DNA of 64,000 nucleotides from Zingiber officinale (GCF_018446385.1 NC_055998.1:71356744-71420743); one strand, 5' to 3'. Numbered from the stretch's first letter, positions 32,596 to 45,645 are shown. Numbers and translations are program-made. Notes: a model not told the origin generated them from the sequence alone.

Positions 32596-33821
32596 TGTTG
32601 ATGCGGTAAGCATCCGACGATCGAACTCGTGTTTTGATAATGGCAAATGATTCAAAGTTAAGCTGTTTTGTAATCTAACAAGTCTGCTTGAGTATTTCAG
32701 GAAAGTCCTAGCTGCGGTTAGGTAAAGGGAAAACCCTAGGGGGTGGTAATCCTAGGTCATATGGGGTGGTAACCCTATGCGGAAAGTCTTGGAAGGTCGA
32801 TGGCTTGAGGAAAAAGTCCTAGGGGGTGGTAACCCTAGGTGGAAAGTCCTGGTGTCGCGAACCAGGTGAAAGACTGGACTAGCCGGGAAGCGGATGCCCA
32901 GTAGAAAGTCCGGAAGCGTCGAGTGCTGAGCAAAAGTCCAGTCGATCTGGAGGATCGCACTGGCAGCAGGTAAATCTCCTGAGTGGAGTAGGTGAGGACA
33001 CGTTCCCTATAGAGGGAACACTAGGCGTCGGGTCGACTTAGGGTTTTCGGATGGAAATCCGAAGTCAGACCCGGACAGTCTGGAGATTGTCATAATATTC
33101 TTTATCATATTCATGCTGCTGTTTATGCTAACTTTGTGTTGCAGGATATTGTTTGGGACTAACATGTCTTGCAGGCACAAAATAATGAAGTTTTCCCTCG
33201 GATGAACAGTGTCCGAGGCGCCTCCATGGAGCTTGGAGGCGCCTCGGGTGCAAAGCTGGAGCTGGCTGCGAAGCACCCATGGAGGTGCCTTGGATAGGGC
33301 ATATGGCGCCTTATGCAGATGAACTTTGACCAGTTCAAGCTTGATCCACGTGGAGGACTCGGCAGCATGGAGGCACCTTGAACAACCTTCAAAGCGCCTT
33401 GAACACCCTTTATAAGGGGGTTTCGAGAAGCACCTTAATCAATCAAGTTCCAGGCTTTCTGTTTTCAAGGTGCTGCTAACAAGATCATTCCGAAGTGCTG
33501 CTGCAACATTCCGACGACCCGGAGCTCTGTTTTCTTCTTCTTTAGTTGTCGGTATAAAGCTGTTATAATACTTTCTTTGTAATTAGTTTGTAATTCTTAT
33601 CGAGCTTTTAGTTGTTGCCCACGGAAAGCGATCAAGGATCGCATGCCTTCTAGTAGGAGTCACCTTAGGCTCTGAACGAAGTAATTCCTTGTGTCTCTGT
33701 GTTTGATTATTTTTATTCCGCTGCTTATTACTCTGTTAGTTTCTCGTACGATTTACGGATTCGAAAAATGAAATAGTCGCGAGCGCTATTCACCCACCCT
33801 CTAGCGCTTCTCGATCCAACA
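32596..33821 (+). repeat. Element E 3' LTR (1,226 bp)
   Basis: Matches the 5' LTR apart from scattered changes and the missing ~30 bases in the GGCGCC cluster (33212-33415). Ends ATCCAACA, followed by TSD GATTT. Confidence 0.92.
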
Positions 33822-35176
33822 GATTTTATATACTTTTTATGCAGAAATCAGAAGGGCCCTGGCCGTGTACACCACACGACCGTGCAGGGTTTCCAGTGAG
33901 CAAAACATTCCCGGTCGTGTACACCACACGGTCGTGCCAGGTATCCAAAAGTGGGGGCAGCCTAGGCCGTGTGGATCTACACGGCCGTGCTTGGGGGTTT
34001 TGAAGGGAGTTGGTCACGGTAGTGTACACCACACAGCAGTGTAAGATGGCAGAGAGGGGAATGGAACAGGCCGTGTGAACCTCACACGGTCGTGTCTCGG
34101 GGCCGTGTGGCTCCCAAACTCTACCTCTATATAAGCCCTCCTACATGAATTGAAAGGGGATCTTCTCCCCCTTTGGGAGAAAGCAAGATTTGGTGGATTC
34201 CTCCCATTCTTCGGAGGATTTTTGGGCAATCTAAAGGGAGATCTTGGTGAATTCGACTCCGGGAGCGAGGATTGGTTCCGAAGATGGAGCTATATCGTAG
34301 ATAAGTTTTCTTTCTTTCCTCTTCTTGGATTGGGATTGAAGAATGCTTGTAATCTTCTTATCTTTGGTTTTCTTTCTTCATTTTACGGAGTAGATCTTGT
34401 TGTTCTAGGATGGAGGGAGTATTTGTGAGATAAATTGATGTAAACTCTTGTGGATTTGCCATTTCTTTGTTTCTATGATGTTGCCTAGTTTGTATCGATT
34501 GGATCTTGAATGATTACTTGTGATTAGGGATTAATTCTCATTCTTGATTGATTGTTTTGATATCTTGTAGACTTTGTAAAGATTAACCCTCACTCGATTT
34601 TCCGAGGGATCCACGTGATAGGTGCAAGCCCATGTAAGGACGTTTGAGGGATAACCTTGAAGGGGAAATGAGATTATTCAAGAGGGTAGGATAGATTTTA
34701 TGATTCAATCCTTGTATCTTTATGGGTTAAGAAGCTATGAACTTCTATGTTGGTATCCAAGGGAAGCATAGTAATAGGTGCAATCCTGTGTAAGGACAAC
34801 GTAGGTCCATATCTAATTGATCACATTTAGTTACATTTATCAGTCCTATGTCGGTTATCTATTGCAAGAGAGAACCAGCAACCTTTTACAAATATTAGAC
34901 AATTGAGAAATAAGAATTGGTAAACTATATGCATTCAAGAGATTTCACAAAGAAACCAAAACTCCTAGAACCTCCCTTTATCATAACTCAAACCCCAAAC
35001 TCTTGTTTGTTAATCTTTCATTTTAGATTTGTTTTTTCATCCTTAGCATTTGAACCAATTGATTAGTTGTCTAGCTAATTCGCTTTGAGATATCTCTAGT
35101 GCTTATTCCAGTCCCTGTGGATACGATAATCTTTTATATTACTTGCGACATTTCCGTACACTTACGGAACGTAACA

Positions 35177-35505
35177 ATAGGAGCCATCCGGAGACTGTTT
35201 TCATAAACATTACTTGACCAGTGAGGCTATAAATAGGGACCTAGTTCACCTAGTTTCAATAACAACACTTGTATTCGACTCTTTGATTACTGTTTTCATT
35301 TCCTAAGCTATAAACCATTGTATAGGGCTTCTCCACTTTCGAGAATTTGCTCAAAGAAGGAGTTCTGATAGTGCACATCATTTGTCTTGGATTAGCAACC
35401 TCCTCGGTTGCAAAACAAGTAAATCCAATAGTCTCATTTAATTTTGGGTAACTTAGTTATTTCAAGCTATTTACCTCCCCTCTAGCCAGCTACCCAAGAC
35501 CAACA
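35177..35505 (+). repeat. Element C 5' LTR, right part
   Basis: Aligns with the end of C's 3' LTR (about 48240-48633): GCTATAAATAGGGACC (TATA box) versus ACTATAAATAATGCCC, AACAACACTTGTATT, TTTGCTCAAAGAA and GACCAACA. It resumes the LTR interrupted at 8303. Confidence 0.85.
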
Positions 35506-35507
35506 AG

Positions 35508-35519
35508 TGGTATCAGAGA
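35508..35519 (+). other. Element C PBS (tRNA-Met type)
   Basis: TGGTATCAGAGA, two bases after the LTR end ACA at 35505; one base different from the standard site at its 3' end. Confidence 0.85.
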
Positions 35520-35749
35520 AAGGGAGCTTTAGGACTAACCATGGACCAAAGGAAAGAAGAAGATGATTAGAGCTAGCATTCACCCGCCTAAGTTCAAGGG
35601 GGACTTCGCTCACCGAAAGAGAAAAATGGAGGTATTCTTTAAAATTGACTTTGATATATTACTAACAATAAAGTATGATTTTTGTGGAACCTCGCAATAA
35701 CAATGGTGACATAAAAGAAGATCACTGGACCAAGAAGGAACAAGTAGAG

Positions 35750-38194
35750 TGTTGGTTAGTCCTAGGAAAACGTACCGGTTCCACTGTACAAAAATTTTTG
35801 TACAAGTGTCGAACCTTTCCTTAAATAACCTATTATGTTCTTTAGAAGTTAAATTAGGAATCGCAGACGGAACTTAACATCATTGATTCCAAATTTAACT
35901 TATCTGTTCTTAATGGTTTAGATTTGAATTGCAAGCGGAACTTAACACTATAGATTCAAATCTACCTAAGTTATTAATTCCATAAATATTAATTTCCAAA
36001 ATTGGCTTCCAGGACTGCATGGTGAGGCACATGACCTTCTTGGATATGGGAGCAACCACCACCGCCTAGGCAAAGCCTTTTAAGGAAAGCTAATATTTAT
36101 TTCCTTAAATAACTCTAGGTTAACCAAAAAGAACAATCGAGTCACAAATTCAAAAAAGAAGAAAACACAAACTTGAAAAACTATTTCGAAAAACTAGATC
36201 TAATTGCCCCTTGTATTTATAATTCATACAAAGAAAAATAACTAGTATGATGCGGAAGAAAAATACTAGTTATACCTTCTCTTTGTAAGCTAACGACCTC
36301 GAGATCTTCTGCCGTATTTCTCGCCTCGCCTTGGACGTCGTGTGGGCGACGATCCTCCAAGATGAACACCACCCAAAAGAGTCCTTCCTCTTCCTCTAGA
36401 ATTCGACCACCACCACCACCAAGGAGAAGAGAGCAAAGGAAAAGGAAGAAGGGAGAGGGCCAACCACCAAGGGATCTCCAAGCAAGAGAATAAGAGTTGT
36501 GTCTCATGAAGCCTCCTCACCCCTTCTTTTATATTACTTTCCCAAGGCAAATAAGGAAAAACCTTTTACAAAAAATAAAATTATCCAAGAGTTTTTCCTT
36601 TTCCCTTTTATTTTTCCTTTTCTTTCCTCTTGATTGAATCAATCATCAATCAATGGTTGCGATCAATCCTATTTGGTTTAGGATTAAGCTTGGCCGGCCC
36701 TTGCTTGGGCACAAAGCAAGGTGGCCGACCACCATATTTTAGGAAAGGAATAATAATTTTTTTTTTTATAAAATTTTACAAGAGAGAAAAAAAACTCTTA
36801 TAAAATTTTACAAGTTCTCTTTCCTAGAGTTAAAAAAGGAAAGTTTTTAAAAATTAAAACAATGTTTTAAAATTTAAAACTTCTCTTATAATATTTCATT
36901 TTTTAACATAATGATAGAAAATTTTAATTTTAAAACTGATCTCCCTTTTTTCTTAAACCATGAGGATGGTTAAAAAAGGAAAGTTTTAAAACTTTTAAAA
37001 CTCTCTATTAAAACATGTTGCCAAATTCAAATAAGGAAAGTTTTTAAAATTAAAATCTCTCTTTTAAAACTTATAGTTTTCTACAAAGAGAAGATTTTAA
37101 AAATTCAAAAACAACCTTCCTTGTTTGAATATTGTGGCCGGCCCCTTCATGCTTGGTCACCAAGCAAAGGGCCGACCCCTATAGAAGAGGATGTGGTTGG
37201 CCCTTGCTTGGTCACCAAGCATTGGACCGACCCACTTCTTGGACATTAAGAAGAGCCTTACATTTGGATGGACTTAAGGCTATAATGAGGCTACGACAGG
37301 GACTTAGAGGAGAAATTGGTTTTGGCCTTCCGATGAGCATGAGTATCCCGTGCTCGCCCCGAACACACAACTCAAGTTCATTGATAAAAACTCATTCCAC
37401 TAGAGAGTTATTACCGCACTACCACACCAATCCCAAATTACATTATGGGCTCTTTCTTATCATGAGTGTGTTAATTTCCTTGTGTTTAAGATTACGAATG
37501 GCCACTAATTAAGTAAGTTACTGAAAACTCACTTAATTAATATCTAGCTCCAAGAGTAGTACCACTCAACTTTATTGTCATGTCGGACTAAGTCTACTTG
37601 CAGGGTTTAACTTGGCAATCCTTATGAGCTCCTCTTGGGGACATTCTCAACCTAGATAACTAGGACACAGATTCCTTCTATAATCAACAACACACACTAT
37701 AAGTAATATCATTTCCCAACTTATCGGGCATATTGATTTATCGAGCTAAACCTCACCCTTTGATAAGTCAAAGAAATAAATATTAAATATATGTGCTTGT
37801 TATTATATTAGGATTAAGAGCACACACTTCCATAATAACTAAGATTTAGTTCTTTTACTAAGTCAGTACAAAAAGAACATACCTAAATGGTCCTACTCAA
37901 TACACTTAAAGTGTATCAGTGTAATTTATTAGTCAAGATAAACTAATACTTAATTACACTACGACTATTTTGATAGTTTGTTCCGTTCTATCTTAGTCGC
38001 GAGCAACTGTTTATAATTTATAGAGAACCGACAACATGATCTTCTGAGTGTGACACCACACTCCATGTTATCTACTATATAAACTAATTGAACAAGTATA
38101 TTTAATAAATAAATGCAGATATTGACAAATGTGATTCTTTTATTTCAACAAATAAATGTTTACAAAAGCTAGGCTTTTAGTATACACTCTAACA
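35750..38194 (-). repeat. Element B 3' LTR (2,445 bp)
   Basis: On the minus strand it begins TGTTAGAGTGTATACTAAAAGCC and ends CTAACCAACA. It matches 43267-45640. Contents include an AAAGGAAAGTTTTTAAAA-rich stretch (36730-37110) and repeated GGCCGGCCC/TTGGTCACCAAGC inverted words (37135-37230). ORFs in it are shadows. Confidence 0.88.
37135..37250. repeat. GGTCACCAAGC/GCCGGCCC short repeats in element B LTR
   Basis: CTTGGTCACCAAG (a perfect palindrome around GGTCACC) occurs twice, each beside (G)GCCG(G/A)CCC; the other LTR has a fuller set (44650-44770), where GGACCGGCCC and TTGGACACCAAG are also present. A weaker version of the word clusters seen in the other families. Confidence 0.65.
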
Positions 38195-38210
38195 ATCTCC
38201 CACTTATACT
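38195..38210 (-). other. Element B polypurine tract
   Basis: Minus strand AGTATAAGTGGGAGAT directly abuts the 3' LTR start TGTTAGAG. Confidence 0.8.
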
Positions 38211-38216
38211 AAAAGA

Positions 38217-41200
38217 CTAAGCTGCCATATCTGTTGCCTTACATCTGATTCCCATCCCCTCCACATGCCAATCAAAAGATTTCATCGGAAGGGCCTTTGT
38301 GAAAGGATCTGCTAGGTTATCTTCTGATGCAATCTTGGCGACGACAACTTCTCCTCGCTTGACAATGTCTCGTATCAGGTGCTACTTGCGCTCTATATGT
38401 TTACTTGCCTTATGAGCTCGTGGTTCCTTTGAGTTTGCAACTGTACCGCTATTATCACAATAAATTGTGATGATCTTGGGCAAACCAGGAATCACATCTA
38501 AGTCCATTAGAAAGTTCCTGAGACACACAGCTTCTTTGGCTGCCTCAGAGGCTGCCACATACTCAGCTTCCATGGTTGAGTCCGTGACGCATTTCTGCTT
38601 AACACTCCTCCATGCAATAGCTCTACCTCCTAGAGTAAACACATAGCCTGATGTTGACTTACTATTGCCCCTATCTGATTGGAAGTCCGAATTCGTGTAA
38701 CCCACAGGGAGCAAATCGTCTGCTTGGTAAACTATCATATAATCTCTAGTCCTTCTCAGGTACTTTAATATATGCTTTACCGTAGTCCAATGCCCTTATC
38801 CAGGGTTACTCTAATATCTGCTAACCATGCCCACGGCAAAACAGATATCAGGTCTCGTACACAGCATTGCATACATAAGGCTTCCTACAGCCGAAGCATA
38901 AGGAACTGCCTTCATGTCTTCGATCTCCTTTGATGTCTTCGGGGACATTTCTTTAGATAAGGCTACTTCATGCCTAAAAGGTACGAAACATTTCTTGGAG
39001 TTTTGCTTGCTAAAACGAGCAAGGATTGTATCTATATATAAAGCTTGGGATAGACACAACATTCTTTTCTTGCGATCCCTTATAACTTTGATCCCAAGAA
39101 TGTGTGCACATTCTCCTAAGTCCTTCATATCAAATTTTTTGGACAACCATACCCTTACGTCCGATAATATCTTAACATTGTTGCCAATTAACAAAATATC
39201 ATCTATGTATAGTACAAGAAATACCACCACGTTTTTGTTACACTTCTTGTATACACAAGACTCATCCGGACACTAAATAAATCCATATGACTGGATTACT
39301 TCATTAAACCGGATGTTCCAAGATCTTGAAGCTTGCTTTAGTCCATAAATGGACCGATTGAGCTTACACACTAGATGCTCTTTCCCCTTTTCAATGAACC
39401 CTTCTGGTTGCTTCATATGGATGTTTTCTTCAAGACTTCCATTAAGGAAAGCTGTCTTGACATCCATTTGCCAAATCTCATAATCCATATGAGCGGCAAT
39501 GGATAAGAGTATCCGAATAGACTTAAGCATGACTACTGGTGAAAAAGTCTCCTCATAGTCGATTCCCTCTTTCTAAGTATACCCTTTCGCAACAAGCCTT
39601 GCTTTGAAGGTTTCTACCTTCCCATCTATCCCTCTTTTCCTTTTGTAGATCCACTTGCATCCAATGGCTTTTACACCATCAGGTGTTTCTACTAGCTCCC
39701 AGACCTTATTAGAGTACATAGACTCTATTTCAGAATTCATTGCCTTTTACCAAGATACTGCATCTATATCTTGGAGTGTTTCATCATATGTCCGGGGATC
39801 AGGTTCATGTTTACACAGGATCAAGTCCGAAGATTCTCCCAAAAACATGAATCTCTCAGGCTGCCTTACAACCCTCCCACTACAACGAGGCACCGTTTGT
39901 GGTTGTGTATCATGTGTGACACGTGTTGCAGTCTCTTGTGGTACTTCATCTTGTACTGTTGGTACTGAAGTAGACATGTCCTCTCTAAGTTCTTCTAGAT
40001 CAATTTTGCTACTGGGCTTGTGATCCATTATATAGTATTCTTCTAAAAACTGGGCATTGGTGCTAACAATGACCTTCTGATCTTTAGGACTATAAAATAA
40101 ACCACCTTTCATTCCTTTGGGATAACCCACAAACACATGAACTTCTGTACGAGATTCTAACTTATCAGCATCTAGTTTCGGCACATGTGCTGGACTACCC
40201 CAAATCCGAATATGTCTTAGACTGGGTTTCCGCCCATTCCACAATTCTATGAGAGTAGAAGATACTAATTTAGAAGGTACTAAGTTCAGAATGTGTGCTG
40301 CTGTTTCCAGAGCGTATCCCCAAAATGAATTTGGCAATTCTGAATAACTCATCATCGATCTAACCATCTCCATAAGAGTCCTATTCATTCGTTCTGCCAC
40401 ACCATTCTGTTGGGGTGTACCAGGTGCGGACATTTGGGATTGAATCCCAGCCTCTGATAAGTAATTTCTAAACTCTCCTAAGAGGTATTCGCCGTTACGA
40501 CCAGACCGTAGTGTCTTGATACTTTTACCTAGACGTTTCTCCACATCAGCCTTGTACTCTTTGAACTTATCAAAGCACTCAGACTTGCGGCGCATCAGGT
40601 AAATGTATCCATATCTTGAATAATCGTCTATAAAAGAGACAAAATATTCAAAACCACCTCTAGCCTGGATATACATAGGACCACACAAATCAGAATGAAC
40701 CAGTTCTAACGCTTGTTTGGCTCTATACCCCTTGGCCTTAAAAGGTCTCTTGGTCATTTTACCCTCCAAACAGGATTCACATGTTGGAAAGTTTTTCAAC
40801 TCTAATGGACCTAAGAGTCCGTCGGCTACAAGCCTTTGAATCCTACTTAAGTTAATATGACCAAGCCTTAGATGCCAAAGATGCATTTGGTTCATTTCCG
40901 AAGGTTCTTTTCTCTTATTAGAGTTAGAAGATGTGTTATTAATTTTCATATTTTGCTTTGTGGGAGAAATTGAATTTAAAGTATATAAATTGCCAACCAA
41001 TGTACCATAACAGATAATCACCTTATTTCTCTTTATAACCACATTGTTACTAAAAGAAACTGAATATCCATCCAAATACAGTTTAGAAACTGAAATTAAA
41101 TTCTTTCTAAAACTGGGTACATAAAGACAATTTCTTAAAACCAAATTTCTATTCCTATTAAAAGATAAGTAGACGTCTCACACTGCAACAACCGTCACCT

Positions 41201-42170
41201 TAGTAGCATTGCCCATGTAAACGGTAATCTCTCCTTCAGTTAGTCGTCGGGTTTCCTAGAACCCCTGCAAGGAATTGCAGACATGATCAGTGGCTCCCGT
41301 ATCTACACACTAGGTGCTGGTAGATAATACCGCTAAACATGTTTCAACAACTAGAGTATGAGATATACCTTTATTGTTCTGATTCCTACGAGGACAGTCC
41401 GCCTTCCAATGCCATGTCTGCTTGCAAATGAAGCACTTACCTTTCGGCTTCTTCATTCCAGCTTTTTGTCCCTGAGGTTTATTCAATCTCTTCGATGAAA
41501 AGACCTATTTCTTCTTCTTCTTACCTTTCGGCTTAGAAATAGAACCATTTTCAGCATAGTGAATCTGAGAACTTTGACGAAATATACCTTCTGCTGCCTG
41601 TAGTTCTGTCAGAAGTTCCGTCAACGTATACTCTCTTTTGTTTATGTTATAGTTCAGGCGGAACTGCTTAAAACTTCTGGGTAGCATTTGAAAAATTATA
41701 TCGACCTGGGTTTCCCCATCGATTTCTCCTCCAAGGAGTTGTATTTCATTCAAATAAGCCATCATTTTGAGGATATGATCCCTTACGGGTGTCCCCTCAG
41801 ACATGGTGGCTGTCATTAGCTTTCTCATTGCCTCTTGCCTAGCAGCCCGACTCTGGTGCCTAAAGAGTTCTTTGAGATTGTTCATTATATCATAAGCTGT
41901 TGGTAAATCTTGATGCTGATGTTGCAATACATTTGACATAGATGCCAAAATGTAACACCGCGCCATCTCATCAGCTTTTACCCATTTCTTATGATACTCA
42001 ATCTCCTATGGGGTAGAGTCACCGTCAGGTATATCAGGGCAAGCCTCAGTCAGTACAAACTTATAGCTTTCAGCAGTAAGGACAATGTCCAGGTTTCTTT
42101 TCCAATCAATATAGTTGGGACCAGTAAGTTTGTTCTCTTTTAGTATAATGGCCAGTGGGTTGAAAGTCAT
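38217..42170 (-). pseudogene. Element B gag-pol polyprotein, Ty1/copia order, with nonsense and frame lesions
   Basis: Start taken at MTFNPLAIILKENKLTGPNY. Domains in order: gag (42170 to about 41500); CCHC knuckle CFICKQTWHWKADC (about 41440); protease with VDTGATDHVCN (about 41300); GAG-pre-integrase (LWHLRLGHINLSRIQRL and CESCLEGKMTKRPF); integrase core with D (HSDLCGPM), D (FIDDYSRYGYI) and E (NGVAERMNRTLMEM); reverse transcriptase (WQMDVKTAFLNGSLEE and the catalytic YIDDILLIGN); RNase H (STMEAEYVAASEA, YCDNSGTVANS), ending DNLADPFTKALP. PR-INT-RT-RH order defines Ty1/copia. Stops interrupt the protease, RT and RNase H regions, many at former Gln or Trp codons, and the frame is lost in places. 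Confidence 0.9.
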
Positions 42171-42233
42171 CCTAAGAATCACAAAAATAACTTTGGTCAG
42201 GACTCTAAATTTAGAATAATATTGATTCCTCAA

Positions 42234-43252
42234 ACAATACTATTTTAAATTAACCAACACCTCAAAACACCGTGAATTTTATATGCCACGATAGTGTGGA
42301 CGTATACAAATTCATCATTTGTAAAAGGAGGGTATAACCCATTAATTTTATTATCTTGTCAACCTAAATTTTTGATAAATAAAATTAATAGTTGGTTTCC
42401 TTCGGTCATATAAATAATAGCAGTGACTCCGATGGAGAGGATTCTATTAGACATGTCTAAGTGTATACCATTACTTGACACTAAGTCCATTAATAAGATT
42501 GTGCCCCTTCCGATGGGAAAGATCATACGCTCTTAATTAATTTCCTATAGTCATCCTAAATGGAAGTTTGATCTAGTGATCCGCAAAAAAACTCATCCGA
42601 TATGGAGGAAGACACTCAGAGCCAACGCGCAAGTTTGCTTGCATCACTTACAAATCAGTAATGGAGACCGTGGAATTTATTAAAATAAATCCCTCTCCCA
42701 CTTAGTTATTTAAAATGAGGAATTTTAAACTATCCTACCATACATCACAGTAAATAAAAGCAATAATTTGGAAATTAGTTTTCCAACTATTATGACCTTT
42801 TCTATCACTGTTTTCAGTATGCTCCAACCCTAGCTGCTGCCATATTTAGCCACCGCCATCGGGTCGAGTTGTCGCATCCATCTTGCTTCTTATTCCGCTG
42901 CGCCTCTGGTGCTCCAAAAGTACCACACCTCGTAAGAATCTGATCCGCAACAAAAATAGAATTTTACATATATCGATCCTATATTCCATGAGGGAATGTA
43001 CATGTATTCTAGATCGAACAAAAATAAAATTCTAAAAATAATACAACTCTTGCTGTATTTTATACATATAATCATGCACACAAATAATGCCCTTGACATG
43101 TCCAAGGGTCTAATCACACACAATATCAATAAGCCATAATAGTTGGAGCCTGCAACCAAAGAGTTAGCACATTCTACTATTTTCCTGCCTAAATTATGTA
43201 TGACATGTGCATAACCTATTTGAATTCTAAAAATACACAGAGGCAAACCTTA
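42234..43252 (-). mobile_element. Element B leader between PBS and gag
   Basis: About 1 kb of untranslated leader; no ORF I would support. The frame at 42890-43246 has no recognisable domain. Confidence 0.6.
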
Positions 43253-43264
43253 GCTCTGATACCA
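43253..43264 (-). other. Element B PBS (tRNA-Met type)
   Basis: GCTCTGATACCA on the plus strand, i.e. TGGTATCAGAGC on the minus strand, two bases inside the 5' LTR end at 43267. Confidence 0.88.
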
Positions 43265-43266
43265 AT

Positions 43267-45645
43267 TGTTTGTTAGTCCTAGGAAAACGTACTGGTTCCA
43301 CAGTACAAAATTTTTTGTACAAGTGTCGAACCTTTCCTTAAATAACCTATTGTGTTCTTTAGAAGTTAAATTAGGAATTGGTGACGGAACTTAACATCAT
43401 TGATTCCAAATTTAACTTATCTGTTCTTAATGGTTTATATTTGAATCGCAAGCGAAACTTAACACTATAGATTCAAATCTACCTAAGTTATTAATTCCAT
43501 AAATATTAATTTCCAAAATTGGCTTCCAGGACTGCATGGCGAGGCACATGACCTTCTTGGATATGGGAGCAACCACCACCGCCTAGGCAAAGCCTTTTAA
43601 GGAAAGCTAATATTTAATTCCTTAAATAACTCTAGGTTAACTAAAAAGAACAATTGAATCACAAATTAGAAAAAGAAGAAAACACAAACTCGAAAAACTA
43701 TTTCGAAAAACTAGATCTAATTGCCTCTTGTATTTAGAATTCATACAAAGAAAAATAACTAGTATGATGCGGAAGAAAAATACTAGTTATACCTTCACTT
43801 TGTAAGCTAATGACCTCGAGATCTTTTGCCGTATTCCTTGCCTCACCTTGGACGTCGTGTGAGCGACGATCCTCCAAGATGAACACCACCCAAAAGAGTC
43901 CTTCCTCTTCCTCTAGAATTCGGCCACCACCACCACCAATGAGAAGAGAGCAAAGGGAAAGGAAGAAGGGAGAGGGCCGACCACCAAGGGATCTCCAAGC
44001 AAGAGAATAAGAGTTGTGTCTCACGAAGCCCCCTCACCCCTTCTTATATTACTTGCCCAAGGCAAATAAGGAAAAACCTTTTACAAAAAATAAAATCATC
44101 CAAGAGTTTTTCCTTTTCCCTTTTATTTTTCCTTTTCTTTCCTCTTGATTGAATCAATCATCAATCAATGGTTGTGATCAATCCTATTTGGTTTAGGATT
44201 AAGCTTGGTCGACCCCTTGCTTGGGCACCAAGTAAGGTGGCCGGCCACCATATTTTAGGAAAGGAATAATAATTGTTTTTTTTATAAAATTTTACAAGAG
44301 AGAAAAAAAACTCTTATAAAATTTTACAAGCTCTCTTTCCTAGAGTTAAAAAAGGAAAGTTTTTAAAAATTAAAACCATGTTTTAAAATTTAAAACTTCT
44401 CTTATAAAATTTCTTTTTTTAACTTGATGATAGAAAATTTTAATTTTAAAACTTATCTCCCTTTTTTATTAAACCATGAGGATGGTTAAAAAAGGAAAGT
44501 TTTAAAACTTTTAAAACTCTCTATTAAAACATGTGGCCAAATTCAAATAAGGAAAGTTTTTAAAATTAAAATCTCTCTTTTGAAACTTATAGTTTTCTAC
44601 AAAGAGAAGATTTTAAAAATTCAAAAACAACCCTCCTTGTTTGAATATTGTGGCCGGCCCCTTCATGCTTGGTCACCAAGTAAAGGGCCGACCCCTATAA
44701 AAGAGGATGTGGCCGGCCCTTGCTTGGTCACCAAGCATTGGACCGGCCCACTTCTTGGACACCAAGAAGAGCCTTACATTTGGACGGACTTAAAGCTATA
44801 ATGAGGCTACGACAGGGACCTAGAGGAGAAAATGATTTTGGCCTTCCGAAGAGGTTGAGTATCCCGTGCTCGCCCCGAACACACAACTCAAGTTCATCGA
44901 TAATAACTCATTCCACTAGAGAGTTATTACCGCACTACCGCACCAATCCCAAATTACATTATGGGCTCCTTCTTATCATGAGTGTGTTAATTTCATTGTG
45001 TTTAAGATTACAAATGTACACTAATTAAGTAAGTTACTGACAACTCACTTAATTAATATCTAGCTCCAAGAGTAGTACCACTCAACTTTATTGTCATGTC
45101 GGACTAGGTCCACCTGCAGGGTTTAACATGGCAATCCTTATGAGCTCCTCTTGGGGGCATTCTCAACCTAGATAACTAGGACACAGATTCCTTCTATAAT
45201 CAACAACACACACTATAAGTAATATCATTTCCCAACTTATCGGGCATATTGATTTATCGAGCTAAACCTCACCCTTTGATAAGTCAAAAAAATAAATATT
45301 AAATATATGTGCTTGTTATTATATTAGGATTAAGAGCACACACTTCCATAATAACTAAGGTTTAGTTCTTTTACTAAGTCAGTACAAAAAGAACATACCT
45401 AAATGATCCTACTCAATACACTTAAAGTGTATCAGTGTAATTTATTAGTCAAGATAAACTAATACTTAATTACACTACGACTATTCTAATAGTTTGTTCC
45501 TTTCTATCTTAGTTGCGAGCAACTGTTTATAATTTATAGAGAACCGACAACATGATCTTCTGAGTGTGACACCACACTCCATGTTATCTACTATATAAAT
45601 TAATTGAACAAGTACATTTAACAAATAAATGCAGATATTAACCAA
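43267..45645 (-). repeat. Element B 5' LTR, truncated
   Basis: Matches the LTR at 35750 from TGTTTGTTAGTCC to AAATGCAGATATT (45639) and then stops; the outermost ~80 bases of the LTR are absent. The exact break is uncertain by a few bases. Confidence 0.85.

Larger units (their letters stand above)
16095..33821 (+). mobile_element. Element E, gag plus second ORF, no pol (17.7 kb with D2 inside)
   Basis: TSD GATTT at 16090-16094 and 33822-33826. LTR ends are TGTTGATGCGG and GATCCAACA, with a tRNA-Met PBS. The internal region holds a gag, AT-rich tandem repeats, a GGCGCC word cluster, a decayed second ORF and several PPT-like tracts. D2 sits at 22916-32255. Without it the element is about 8.4 kb. 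Confidence 0.9.
8304..35176 (+). mobile_element. Element D1, Athila-like Ty3/gypsy, non-autonomous, disabled
   Basis: 5' LTR (8304-10053), tRNA-Asp-type PBS, gag-protease remnant, inverted-word cluster, second ORF remnant, PPT, and a 3' LTR split by element E. Structure and sequence match D2. There is no pol between protease and ORF2. The flanks (GCGCT and ATAGG) do not form a TSD, and C's LTR seems to have lost a few bases here, so the insertion site was altered later or the LTRs recombined. Confidence 0.85.
16079..35176 (+). repeat. Element D1 3' LTR, split by element E
   Basis: First 16 bases at 16079-16094 (TGATGTGCGTAGATTT), remainder at 33822-35176 after E, with GATTT duplicated. Relative to the 5' LTR it lacks the 387 bases equivalent to 8337-8723; the breakpoints share CA, as in microhomology-mediated deletion. 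The remaining cluster (33858-34115), TATA box and leader match the 5' LTR. It ends GGAACGTAACA. Confidence 0.85.
35750..45645 (-). mobile_element. Element B, complete-type Ty1/copia retrotransposon, disabled
   Basis: Minus-strand element: 5' LTR at right (43267 to about 45645), tRNA-Met PBS (43253-43264), gag-pol, PPT (38195-38210), 3' LTR at left (35750-38194). The right LTR lacks its first ~80 bases (equivalent to about 38115-38194) and host sequence is missing beside it, so the junction was lost by deletion and no TSD remains. It is the only element in the window with reverse transcriptase and integrase sequence. Confidence 0.88.

Noticed and set aside
36217-36550. ORFs in element B LTRs (also 43734-44037)
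   Set aside because: They are conserved between LTRs only because the LTRs are copies; there is no domain and several frames are open over the same CCACCACC tract.
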